Below are positions 1-5,357 of a stretch of 5,749 nucleotides of DNA, one piece after another. A model generated the notes under the pieces. It searched no databases, was not told the DNA's origin, and worked only from the letters and a program-made list of their open reading frames with translations. The first letter of the stretch is position 1. Every line of letters begins with the position of its first letter. The stretch comes from Ilumatobacteraceae bacterium (lineage in GTDB: Bacteria; Actinomycetota; Acidimicrobiia; Acidimicrobiales; Ilumatobacteraceae), in the NCBI GenBank assembly GCA_016650435.1, contig JAENVT010000337.1:1-5749 (forward strand), read 5' to 3'. The position numbers were made by a program, and so were the translations under genes.

Positions 1-401
1 ATGCGCACGCGCACGTAGTCCTGCGTCTTCAGGTGTTGGGTGATGCTGCGCAGGCCATTGTTGCCGGCGAGGCCCCCGCCGACCTTGACCCGGACCACAC
101 CGGGCGGGAGGTCCAACTCGTCGTGGACCACGATCAACTGCGCCGGATCCTCCACCTTGTGGCGGCGCATCAACGCTCCGACTGCCATGCCACTGTCGTT
201 CATGTACGTCGTGGGCAAAGCCAGCACCACCCGCCGGCCGGCAATCCGGGCACCGCCGACCAGAGCCTTGTCGCGACCAGCCTTGAACTTTTCTCCAGCT
301 CGTTCGGCGAGCAGGGCCACTGCCTCGGCGCCGACGTTGTGGCGCGTGCGAACGTATTCCTTGCCCGGGTTCCCCAACCCGACGACCAGCGCGTCGATCA
401 C
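1..401 (-). CDS. pth: Peptidyl-tRNA hydrolase, 3' end beyond window
   Basis: Peptidyl-tRNA hydrolase cleaves the ester bond of peptidyl-tRNAs that drop off the ribosome, recycling tRNA in the cytosol. 133 codons are visible; the family is usually about 185-200 residues, so the C-terminal third lies outside the window. Read directly: the N-terminal motif VVGLGNPGKEY (residues 6-16) with the tRNA-end-binding Asn11, catalytic His21 in the TRHNVG motif, PTTYMNDSG (63-71) with Asn68, VVHDELDLP (91-99) with Asp94, and the GGG-LAGNNGLRS motif (108-119) with Asn115. Residue 114 is Asn where E. coli has His113. The GTG start (399-401) is forced: an in-frame TGA sits three codons upstream (408-410), and translation begins just ahead of the conserved core. 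No clear Shine-Dalgarno is seen. The gap to the rplY stop is 11 bp, which suggests co-transcription and translational coupling. Confidence 0.96.
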   Translation of the reverse strand, partial: MIDALVVGLGNPGKEYVRTRHNVGAEAVALLAERAGEKFKAGRDKALVGGARIAGRRVVLALPTTYMNDSGMAVGALMRRHKVEDPAQLIVVHDELDLPPGVVRVKVGGGLAGNNGLRSITQHLKTQDYVRVR

Positions 402-412
402 GCCGGGTCAGG

Positions 413-1063
413 TCATTCTGAGCTGGGCGGGGCGGCTTCGCCCTCGGCTGGGGCCTCTTCGCCCTCGCCTTCGCCTTCTTCGGCGGCGGCTGGCTCTTCG
501 ACTTCCGCCGCGGTGGTCAACACGGTGACGACGGCCATGTCGGGATCGCCGAGTGCGGTGACACCCTTCGGCATCGGGATGTCAGACAGGCGGATGACGG
601 TGTCGGGCTGCATATCGGTGATGTCGACGACGAACTCGTTCGGCATGTCGGTTGGGGTGCAGCTGACTTCGATCGAATCGACCGTCGGATCAACCAGGCC
701 GCCGGCGGCCGCCACAGCCTTTGACTCACCCTCGATACGAAACGCGATGTGGACCGTGATCTCCTCGTTCATGTTGACCTGGAGGAAGTCGATGTGGTTC
801 ACCGTGCGCCGGATCGGGTGACGCTGCATCTCCTTGACGACGGCCGGGTAGCTGGTGCCGCCGACCTGCAAAGCCAGCACCGTGTTGGCGCCGGCGGGCC
901 CGCTGAGGGCTAGGCGGAACTCGCGACGCTCGACCGTGACGCTGATCGGATCCATGCCGCGGCCATACAGCACGCCGGGAATGTGCCCCTCGGCCCGCAA
1001 GCGGCGAGCGGTCGGCGAGCCCGAACCAGTGCGGGGCGTAGCGGTGAGTGTGGTTTGCGACAT
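413..1063 (-). CDS. rplY: 50S ribosomal protein L25 / general stress protein Ctc (TL5 type)
   Basis: L25 of the long Ctc/TL5 type binds 5S rRNA in the large ribosomal subunit. The 216-residue protein has the expected layout. The 5S-binding N-terminal domain spans about residues 1-96, with ARRLRAEGHIPGVLYG (19-34) and the VKEMQRHPIRRTVNHIDF stretch (76-93). The TL5-type beta domain spans about 97-184. The C-terminal tail (about 185-216) is acidic, low-complexity and rich in Glu, Ala, Gly and Pro. Such tails are common in actinobacterial Ctc proteins, and the matching DNA around 420-510 is repetitive. The ATG start (1061-1063) immediately precedes the conserved N-terminus; only a weak GAGG-like ribosome site lies upstream. 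The gene follows prs by 103 bp with a good promoter in between, and precedes pth by 11 bp, the usual prs-ctc-pth order. Confidence 0.96.
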   Translation of the reverse strand: MSQTTLTATPRTGSGSPTARRLRAEGHIPGVLYGRGMDPISVTVERREFRLALSGPAGANTVLALQVGGTSYPAVVKEMQRHPIRRTVNHIDFLQVNMNEEITVHIAFRIEGESKAVAAAGGLVDPTVDSIEVSCTPTDMPNEFVVDITDMQPDTVIRLSDIPMPKGVTALGDPDMAVVTVLTTAAEVEEPAAAEEGEGEGEEAPAEGEAAPPSSE

Positions 1064-1077
1064 GACAGGCCTCGAAA

Positions 1078-1105
1078 CTCAGTGATCACTTTGATCTCAG
1101 CGATC
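1078..1105 (-). repeat. Direct repeat with 9-bp-phased GATC in the rplY leader
   Basis: Between the putative rplY transcription start and its ATG, two copies of GATC(G/A)CTGAG (minus strand; 1096-1105 and 1078-1087) match at 9 of 10 bases and start 18 bp apart. A third GATC lies exactly midway, so GATC recurs every 9 bp (1084, 1093, 1102). The left copy overlaps the 10-bp palindrome AGTGATCACT (1081-1090). It could be a protein-binding site or chance; no known operator is recognised. Confidence 0.4.
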
Positions 1106-1119
1106 TAGAACGGTTGGCA

Positions 1120-1148
1120 AGCCTAGCGCCGCCCTGTGCCCTGACCAA
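1120..1148 (-). promoter_or_regulatory. Candidate promoter for rplY-pth
   Basis: On the minus strand, TTGGTC (1143-1148) is followed after exactly 17 bp by TAGGCT (1120-1125). This is a good sigma-A/HrdB-type promoter with a TANNNT -10. Transcription would begin near 1113 and give a leader of about 50 nt before the rplY ATG. It would let rplY-pth be expressed separately from glmU-prs. Inferred from motif match only. Confidence 0.55.
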
Positions 1149-1166
1149 CGGCTGTCTGGAACCTGG

Positions 1167-2156
1167 TTAACCCTGGTTCTCGCCGCCGAAGATCTCGCTG
1201 ACGCTGGCGTCGTCGAACACCGCGTTGAGGGCAGCGGCGATCAGCGGGGCGATCGACAGCACCTCGATCTTGTCGATCTGCTTCTCCGGTGGAAGCGGCA
1301 AGGTGTTGGTGAGGACCACCCGGCTGATCGGCGCGTTCTTCAAGCGATCGATCGCCGGCCCGCTGAGCACGCCGTGGGTGGCCATCGCCCACACCTCGGT
1401 GGCGCCGCGCTGCAGCAAGATGTCGGCTGCGCTAGTGATGGTGCCGCCGCTGTCGATCATGTCGTCGGTGAGGATGCACAACCTGCCCTCGACATCGCCG
1501 ATCACTTCCTTGGCTTCGGCCTGGTTGACACTGCCCTTCGGGCGGCGCTTGTAGATGAAGGCCAGGTCCGCGCCAAGGTCGCCGAGGTGCTCGGCCATGC
1601 GTGCCGCGACCTTGATGCGCCCGGCATCGGGGGAGACGATCACCGGCTCTCGAGCATGTTGGCGAACGTAGTTCTCGAGCACAGGAGTGGCTGTCAGGTG
1701 GTCGACTGGGCCTTCGAAGAAGCCCTGAATCTGGCCACTGTGCAGGTCGATCGACACCATCCGCTTCGCGCCCGCTGCCTTGAACAGGTCGGCGACGAGT
1801 CGGGCGGTGATCGGTTCACGACCCTCGGCCTTGTGATCCTGCCGCGCATATCCGTAGAACGGGCACACCGCAGTGATTCGCTTCGCAGAAGCGCGGTACG
1901 CCGTGTCGATCATGATCAGCTGCTCCATGATCGAGTCGTTGATGCTGTGGTCGTCGACCCCGCAGTGGGTCTGCATGATGAACACGTCGCTGCCGCGGAT
2001 GCTCTCGGTGAACCGTGGGCGGATCTCACCGTTGGCGAATTGCACCAGGTTGGGATCGCCGAGCTCGACACCGAGCTCCTTCGCCACCTCGTCGGCCAGC
2101 GCAGGATGCGTGCGCCCAGAGAAGAGCGACATGCGCTTGGTCGTGAATTTTTCCAT
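1167..2156 (-). CDS. prs: Ribose-phosphate pyrophosphokinase (PRPP synthetase)
   Basis: PRPP synthetase makes 5-phosphoribosyl 1-diphosphate from ribose 5-phosphate and ATP, feeding purine, pyrimidine, NAD, histidine and tryptophan synthesis in the cytosol. At 329 residues it is of normal class I length. Motifs seen: the FANGEIRPRF segment (40-49), the ATP-binding CPFYGYARQDHK segment (98-109, with Gly102 where Pro is usual), DLHSGQIQGFF (137-147), the catalytic flexible-loop KRRP (203-206), and the PRPP-binding loop ILTDDMIDSGGT (228-239). The open frame continues upstream to 2369, but that part overlaps glmU and looks non-coding. The ATG at 2154-2156 is chosen because it has GGAG (2164-2167) seven bases upstream and begins where homologues begin. 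It lies 20 bp downstream of the glmU stop, as in many Gram-positive glmU-prs operons. Confidence 0.97.
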   Translation of the reverse strand: MEKFTTKRMSLFSGRTHPALADEVAKELGVELGDPNLVQFANGEIRPRFTESIRGSDVFIMQTHCGVDDHSINDSIMEQLIMIDTAYRASAKRITAVCPFYGYARQDHKAEGREPITARLVADLFKAAGAKRMVSIDLHSGQIQGFFEGPVDHLTATPVLENYVRQHAREPVIVSPDAGRIKVAARMAEHLGDLGADLAFIYKRRPKGSVNQAEAKEVIGDVEGRLCILTDDMIDSGGTITSAADILLQRGATEVWAMATHGVLSGPAIDRLKNAPISRVVLTNTLPLPPEKQIDKIEVLSIAPLIAAALNAVFDDASVSEIFGGENQG

Positions 2157-2163
2157 GTGGAGG

Positions 2164-2167
2164 CTCC
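2164..2167 (-). promoter_or_regulatory. Shine-Dalgarno of prs
   Basis: GGAG on the minus strand with a 7-base spacer to the ATG at 2154-2156. This decides the start of prs within an open frame that extends about 210 bp further upstream into glmU. Confidence 0.75.
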
Positions 2168-2176
2168 GCAGCTGCG

Positions 2177-3274
2177 TTAGTCGGCAGGTCCAGTGTAGAA
2201 CGCACCTGTCGATGCCGAAGAAGGCACTGATGTTCCCGGCGCCAGGTGAGCGTACGGCCCGACGTGCGCACCGTCGCCGATCTCGCTGTCGCGGCCAACG
2301 CTGTTTTCGACCGTTGCCGCCGATCCGACCACACAGTCGACGAGCCTGGTGTCGGGCCCGATTTCGCAACCATCGCCGATCACCGTGTTGCCCTGCAGGA
2401 TGGTGCCGGGATACAGCGTCACGTCGCGGCCGAGCTGCACCGTGACATCGATGAACGTTTGGCGTGGGTCGAGCATCGTCACGCCGTTCAACAGCCAGTG
2501 ACGATTGGTGCGGCTGCGCAGTTCGCGCTCGGCAAGTGCCAGCTGCCAGCGATCGTTGACCCCACGGGTTTCTTCTTCTGGGGCCTGCACGGTGCCGATC
2601 TGGTGTCCCATCCCGGCCAACACTTCAACGACGTCGGTCAGGTAGTACTCGCCCTGGGAGTTGTCGGGGCTCAGGCGTCGAAGTGCCGGCCCGAGCAGGT
2701 CGCGTCGGAACGCACACATGCTGGTCCACACTTCGCGGATCGCCAGCGTCTCGAGGCCGGCATCGCGCTGCTCCACCACCTGAAGGACCCGCCCATCACC
2801 CAGCTTCGACGGCGCACGCAGCACCCGCCCATACCCGGTGGGATCTTCGAGCACCGAGGTGATGGCGGTCGCGGCGTTCCCGCTGCTGAGGTGGGTGGCC
2901 ACCAACCGTTGCAGCGTCTCGTTGCGCAGCAGCGGGGTGTCGCCGGGGAGCACGATGATCGTCGAGGTGTCGTCGAGGTCGTCGCCAGGAATCGCGGTCA
3001 TCCCGACCATCGCCGCGTCGCCGGTTCCACGCTGAACGGTCTGCTCAACGAAGGTGACGTGAGCCCATCCCGGCGCCTGCTCCTGCACTTTCTTCGTGAC
3101 CCGCTCGGCACCGTGCCCGACCACCACGACGGTGCGGTCGACATCCACATCGGACAGGGCATGGATGACATGCATGACCATTGGGCGACCACAGATCTGG
3201 TGCAACGGCTTCGGGCGAGCGGATCGCATTCGCGAGCCCTCACCCGCCGCGAGCACGATCGCCGAAACTGTCAT
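2177..3274 (-). CDS. glmU: GlmU-family uridylyltransferase, short form lacking the acetyltransferase site
   Basis: GlmU normally makes UDP-GlcNAc for peptidoglycan: the N-terminal domain transfers UMP to GlcNAc-1-P and the C-terminal left-handed beta-helix acetylates GlcN-1-P. Here the N-terminal domain is full length. It has LAAGEGSRM (8-16) with Lys22, QRGTGDA (81-87), LPGDTPLL (109-116) with metal ligand Asp112, GYGRVLR (147-153), VEQRDA (167-172), QGEYYLTD (207-214) and GVNDRWQLA (238-246) with metal ligand Asn240. The GlmU linker helix and the MLDP motif (267-270) follow, then hexapeptide repeats from about 285. The protein stops at 365 residues against about 456 in E. coli, so the region of the acetyltransferase residues Lys351, His363, Tyr366 and Lys392 is absent. 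The Arg333 equivalent is Ala345 (LAPG for LRPG). Trp183 replaces the GlcNAc-contacting Asn169. The prs start follows the stop by 20 bp, leaving no room for a lost C-terminus. Start: ATG at 3272-3274, with only a weak ribosome site. Confidence 0.9.
   Translation of the reverse strand: MTVSAIVLAAGEGSRMRSARPKPLHQICGRPMVMHVIHALSDVDVDRTVVVVGHGAERVTKKVQEQAPGWAHVTFVEQTVQRGTGDAAMVGMTAIPGDDLDDTSTIIVLPGDTPLLRNETLQRLVATHLSSGNAATAITSVLEDPTGYGRVLRAPSKLGDGRVLQVVEQRDAGLETLAIREVWTSMCAFRRDLLGPALRRLSPDNSQGEYYLTDVVEVLAGMGHQIGTVQAPEEETRGVNDRWQLALAERELRSRTNRHWLLNGVTMLDPRQTFIDVTVQLGRDVTLYPGTILQGNTVIGDGCEIGPDTRLVDCVVGSAATVENSVGRDSEIGDGAHVGPYAHLAPGTSVPSSASTGAFYTGPAD
2192..2197 (-). promoter_or_regulatory. Possible -10 box for prs inside the glmU 3' end
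   Basis: TACACT on the minus strand is a near-consensus -10 hexamer lying in the last codons of glmU, about 35 bp before the prs ATG. No convincing -35 is found at 16-18 bp; the bases there read like CTTCGG. A start near 2185 would give prs its own short leader of about 28 nt. Weak evidence. Confidence 0.3.
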
Positions 3275-3287
3275 GCGTCCGTTCTAG

Positions 3288-3301
3288 CGCGTCGCGACGC
3301 G
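3288..3301. promoter_or_regulatory. 14-bp perfect palindrome just upstream of glmU
   Basis: CGCGTCGCGACGCG is a perfect 14-bp palindrome whose near edge is 13 bp before the glmU ATG. It would overlap or closely follow the transcription start of the weak promoter candidate at 3307-3335, a position typical of a repressor operator. As RNA it could form only a tight hairpin, which would affect initiation. The role is inferred; high GC raises the chance of a random palindrome. Confidence 0.4.
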
Positions 3302-3306
3302 AAAGT

Positions 3307-3335
3307 GGTGTAGCTCTGTCTTAACCCGTGGTTCA
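3307..3335 (-). promoter_or_regulatory. Weak candidate promoter for glmU
   Basis: On the minus strand, TGAACC (3330-3335) and TACACC (3307-3312) are separated by 17 bp. Both are partial matches to -35 and -10 consensus. Transcription would begin near 3300 with a leader of about 26 nt. Read-through from the upstream tRNA-Gln gene on the same strand is an alternative source of glmU transcripts. Confidence 0.3.
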
Positions 3336-3346
3336 CGAGCCGTTAA
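3321..3346. repeat. Imperfect inverted repeat between tRNA-Gln and glmU
   Basis: TTAAC (3321-3325) pairs with GTTAA (3342-3346), and an inner CGTG (3327-3330) pairs with CACG (3334-3337) around a 3-base loop, with unequal unpaired bases between the two stems. It starts 5 bp past the tRNA 3' end. There is no T-run, so it is not a standard intrinsic terminator. It could be a tRNA processing or termination element, or an operator. Confidence 0.35.
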
Positions 3347-3351
3347 CTGTG

Positions 3352-3422
3352 TTCCGGGGAGAGGATTCGAACCCCTATAGACGGCACCAAAAACCGATGT
3401 CCTACCATTGAACGACCCCGGA
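3352..3422 (-). tRNA. tRNA-Gln (anticodon UUG)
   Basis: A 71-nt cloverleaf folds on the minus strand. The acceptor stem TCCGGGG (3416-3422) pairs perfectly with CCCCGGA (3353-3359). The D arm is GTTC/GGAC around AATGGTA. The T arm AGGGG/CCTCT surrounds the loop TTCGAAT. The anticodon loop TTTTGGT gives UUG, reading CAA (and CAG by wobble). The discriminator is A73 and no CCA is encoded, so CCA must be added by the nucleotidyltransferase. The anticodon stem has a U27-U43 mismatch and a U31-G39 wobble. U1-A72 is the known bacterial identity feature for tRNA-Gln that is charged indirectly via Glu-tRNA-Gln and the GatCAB amidotransferase. Confidence 0.95.
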
Positions 3423-3435
3423 AGGTCGTGGCCAG

Positions 3436-3441
3436 AGGCTA
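3436..3441 (-). promoter_or_regulatory. Candidate -10 box for tRNA-Gln
   Basis: TAGCCT on the minus strand ends 13 bp before the mature tRNA 5' end, placing transcription start about 7 bp before the tRNA. The -35 at the expected distance is poor (TGGTGG). The surrounding 82-bp gap (3423-3504) separates the tRNA from the SDR stop and shows no other feature I can support. Confidence 0.4.
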
Positions 3442-3504
3442 GCGGCGGCCCACTGTTGCCACCACGGAGTTCACGGGGTCGCGCCTCGGCGTTGTGGCTT
3501 GGAG

Positions 3505-4332
3505 TTACGTCCGTCCGGCGATCTCGGTGATCCGCTCGAAGGTACGCGTGTAGCCGAACAGCTTCATTGCTCGGGGCATCACCCGCGGGGCGGCGTTGAA
3601 CAACACGATCAGCGGGCGCAGCGGTGGTTTGTTGACCAGCACCTCGCCACGGTTCTTGTGGATGCAACTGACGACGACCTGGGCGACCCGCTCGGGCGAC
3701 GAACGACCGACGATCTTCGGTGCCGTCGCACCTTTTGCTTCCCAGCGCGCATACATCCCTGTGTTGTTGACGAAACCCGGGCAGACCACCGAGAACCCCA
3801 CCGGGCTGCCGAGGTACTCGCAACGCAGCGAGTTGGTCAGACCAACGAGCCCATGCTTGCTGGTCGCATAGGCAACTGCGAAGGGCACGCCGACCTTGCC
3901 TGCCCCCGAGGCGATGTTGACGACGTGACCGCGCTTTCGTTGGAGCATCCCCGGCAACACCGATCGGGTCAGCAGCATTGCCGCGACGAGGTTCACCTCG
4001 AGGGTCTGCACGAGATCATCCGGCGGGGCGGTATCGAAATGCGCGGCGGTCTCGATTCCGGCGTTGTTGACGAGCAGGTCGACTGGCCCGAGTTCGGTCT
4101 CCGTGCGCTCGATCAGCTGTGCTCGATCGTCGGCATTGGTCACGTCGCATCTCGTGGCGATTGCCTTCAAGCCGAGTGCCGCCATCTCGGTGCGGACCGT
4201 CTCGAGCTCCGCCTCGGATCGTGCCGCCAGCGACAGGTTGACCCCCTCTTTGGCGAGCGCTTGGGCGATATACACGCCGATGCCCCTCGATGCCCCGGTC
4301 ACAATTGCCGTGGTACCTCGCAAGTCCTTCAT
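3505..4332 (-). CDS. Classical short-chain dehydrogenase/reductase (SDR)
   Basis: A 275-residue NAD(P)-dependent oxidoreductase of the classical SDR family; the substrate cannot be told. The Rossmann nucleotide-binding motif TGASRGIG is at 12-19. An Arg at residue 38 (AARS), after beta-2, suggests NADP(H) preference. CDV (62-64) has Asp63 near the adenine, NNAG is at 89-92, and Asn114 is structural/catalytic. The catalytic Ser142, Tyr155 and Lys159 appear as NIASGAG and the YATSK motif (155-159). After PG (185-186) the C-terminus has a hydrophobic, basic stretch (about 238-260, with LIVLFNAAP) that could form a lid or an amphipathic membrane contact. The ATG at 4330-4332 has GGGGGA (4336-4341) just upstream and precedes the Rossmann strand at normal distance. 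It is transcribed away from the LLM oxidoreductase across a 71-bp gap, and toward tRNA-Gln and glmU, without evident functional link to them. Confidence 0.93.
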   Translation of the reverse strand: MKDLRGTTAIVTGASRGIGVYIAQALAKEGVNLSLAARSEAELETVRTEMAALGLKAIATRCDVTNADDRAQLIERTETELGPVDLLVNNAGIETAAHFDTAPPDDLVQTLEVNLVAAMLLTRSVLPGMLQRKRGHVVNIASGAGKVGVPFAVAYATSKHGLVGLTNSLRCEYLGSPVGFSVVCPGFVNNTGMYARWEAKGATAPKIVGRSSPERVAQVVVSCIHKNRGEVLVNKPPLRPLIVLFNAAPRVMPRAMKLFGYTRTFERITEIAGRT

Positions 4333-4403
4333 CGATCCCCCAAAACTCGTGCCCCGCGTGAACAGTACCGCGGTCGACGAAACAGACGTTTAGGGTCGCG
4401 GGC
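4333..4403. promoter_or_regulatory. Divergent promoter region between SDR and LLM genes
   Basis: This 71-bp gap must carry both promoters. For the SDR, TACTGT (4362-4367, minus) is a fair -10, giving a leader of about 23 nt with a GGGGGA ribosome site at 4336-4341. For the LLM gene, TAGGGT (4391-4396, plus) is a TANNNT -10 ending exactly 7 bp before the GTG. No good -35 is seen for either. The CCGCGG (4368-4373) and GTCGAC (4373-4378) palindromes lie between the two -10 boxes and could bind a shared regulator. Confidence 0.4.
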
Positions 4404-5321
4404 GTGGCCAAACCCTTCAGATTCGCGCTGCAAGGTCGGAATCTCGGCGACCGCGAAGGCCTGGTTGTGGCGGCCCGCCAGGCGGAATCGCTGGGCTACG
4501 AGGAGCTGTTCTCGTTCGACCACATCGGCACCGTCGATCCGTTCATACCGCTGATGGTCGCTGCTGAGGCCACGACACGCCTGCGGCTGGGTCCGCTGGT
4601 GCTGAACAACGAGTTTCACCATCCTGCGTTGCTGGCTCGCACTGCCGCAACGCTTGATCGGCTGACCGGTGGTCGGCTGGTGCTGGGTCTCGGCACGGGC
4701 TACACGCAATCCGAGCACGATGCAATCGGCATGCTGTTGCGCGAGCCCGCCGCCCGTGTCACCAGGTTCGAGGAATCGGTGATCGCCCTTCGGTCGTTGC
4801 TCGACACGGGTGCCGTCGAGATGGACGGTGACCATCACCACCTCGCCATCAGCGATCTCGGGGTGCGGCCGGTTCAGGAGCACGTGCCGCTGTTGATCGG
4901 TGGTCATGGAAGGCGTGTGGTCGGCATTGCCGCGCGCCACGCCGACATCTTTCAATTCACCGGCCTGACCCATGGCGAAGGTGGTGAACCATCGGCCGGC
5001 GGATTCGGTATCGAAGATGTCAGGCAACGAGCACGTTGGCTGGAAGAAGCTGCCGGCGATCGGATTGGGGATATCGAAATGTCGGCGCTCGTCCAACTGG
5101 TCGAGATCGGCGCGGACGCCGGCGATCAGATCGCCACGATCGCCGAGCGGTTCGAGATCGACACCGACCAGGTCGAGCACACCCCGTTCCTGCTGATCGG
5201 GTCGGTCGAGCAGGTCGTCGACAAACTCGAGCGGCTGCGCGACGACGTCGGAATCAATCATTACGTCATTCGCGACGCAGAAGGGTTCGCGCCGGTGGTC
5301 GCCGTGCTGGCAGGTCGTTGA
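4404..5321 (+). CDS. F420-dependent LLM-class (luciferase-like) oxidoreductase
   Basis: A 305-residue TIM-barrel protein of the bacterial luciferase-like superfamily. The actinobacterial relatives use the deazaflavin F420H2 for hydride transfer; the substrate is unknown. Seen: an N-terminal FRFALQG strand (5-11), the AESLGYEELFSFDHIG segment (27-42) with the family's S/W-x-DH element, LGPLVLNNEFHHPALLART (62-80) with the HPALLA motif, LTGGRLVLGLGTGY (87-100, the LS-GR-xLGLG-G signature) and PLLIGGHGRRVVGIAARHAD (162-181, the phosphate/cofactor-binding part of the barrel). It resembles the MSMEG_2516 (TIGR03621) subgroup, an assignment from memory. The GTG start (4404-4406) fits the homologous N-terminus. 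AGGG (4392-4395) is a possible ribosome site, or the transcript may be leaderless. The long antisense frame is a GC-bias shadow. The ComB-like gene follows by 36 bp, probably in one operon. Confidence 0.92.
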   Translation: MAKPFRFALQGRNLGDREGLVVAARQAESLGYEELFSFDHIGTVDPFIPLMVAAEATTRLRLGPLVLNNEFHHPALLARTAATLDRLTGGRLVLGLGTGYTQSEHDAIGMLLREPAARVTRFEESVIALRSLLDTGAVEMDGDHHHLAISDLGVRPVQEHVPLLIGGHGRRVVGIAARHADIFQFTGLTHGEGGEPSAGGFGIEDVRQRARWLEEAAGDRIGDIEMSALVQLVEIGADAGDQIATIAERFEIDTDQVEHTPFLLIGSVEQVVDKLERLRDDVGINHYVIRDAEGFAPVVAVLAGR

Positions 5322-5345
5322 AGTGCTGAACCGTTGGCCGAGTGT

Positions 5346-5350
5346 GAGGA
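5346..5350 (+). promoter_or_regulatory. Shine-Dalgarno of the ComB-like gene
   Basis: GAGGA lies 7 bases before the GTG at 5358-5360, a good ribosome site that fixes the start. No promoter is evident in the 36-bp gap after the LLM gene stop, supporting co-transcription. Confidence 0.65.
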
Positions 5351-5357
5351 CAGAGCT

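Noticed and set aside
420..510. Repetitive Ser/Glu/Ala-codon tract as a possible tandem repeat element
   Set aside because: It is the coding sequence of the acidic low-complexity tail typical of Ctc-type L25, not an independent repeat.
33..821. 262-residue plus-strand open frame opposite pth and rplY
   Set aside because: It covers two well-supported minus-strand genes; its Ser/Pro-rich part simply mirrors the acidic tail of L25.
1163..1178. GGTTAACC palindrome and CCTGG repeats at the prs stop as a terminator
   Set aside because: The stem is short with no loop and no T-run follows on the minus strand, so an intrinsic terminator is not supported.
1374..2180. 268-residue plus-strand open frame opposite prs
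   Set aside because: Mirror frame of prs, whose family motifs on the minus strand are unambiguous.
2157..2369. N-terminal extension of prs into glmU
   Set aside because: The extension is Arg-rich, overlaps the glmU coding sequence and lacks homology, while the internal ATG has a good ribosome site and the normal family start.
2246..3313. 355-residue plus-strand open frame opposite glmU
   Set aside because: Antisense shadow of glmU. The translated sequence is His- and Arg-rich with no family motifs and the frame has no ribosome site that stands out.
3499..4554. 351-residue plus-strand open frame opposite the SDR gene
   Set aside because: It spans the SDR in antisense, the divergent promoter gap and the LLM start. 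No domain is recognised.
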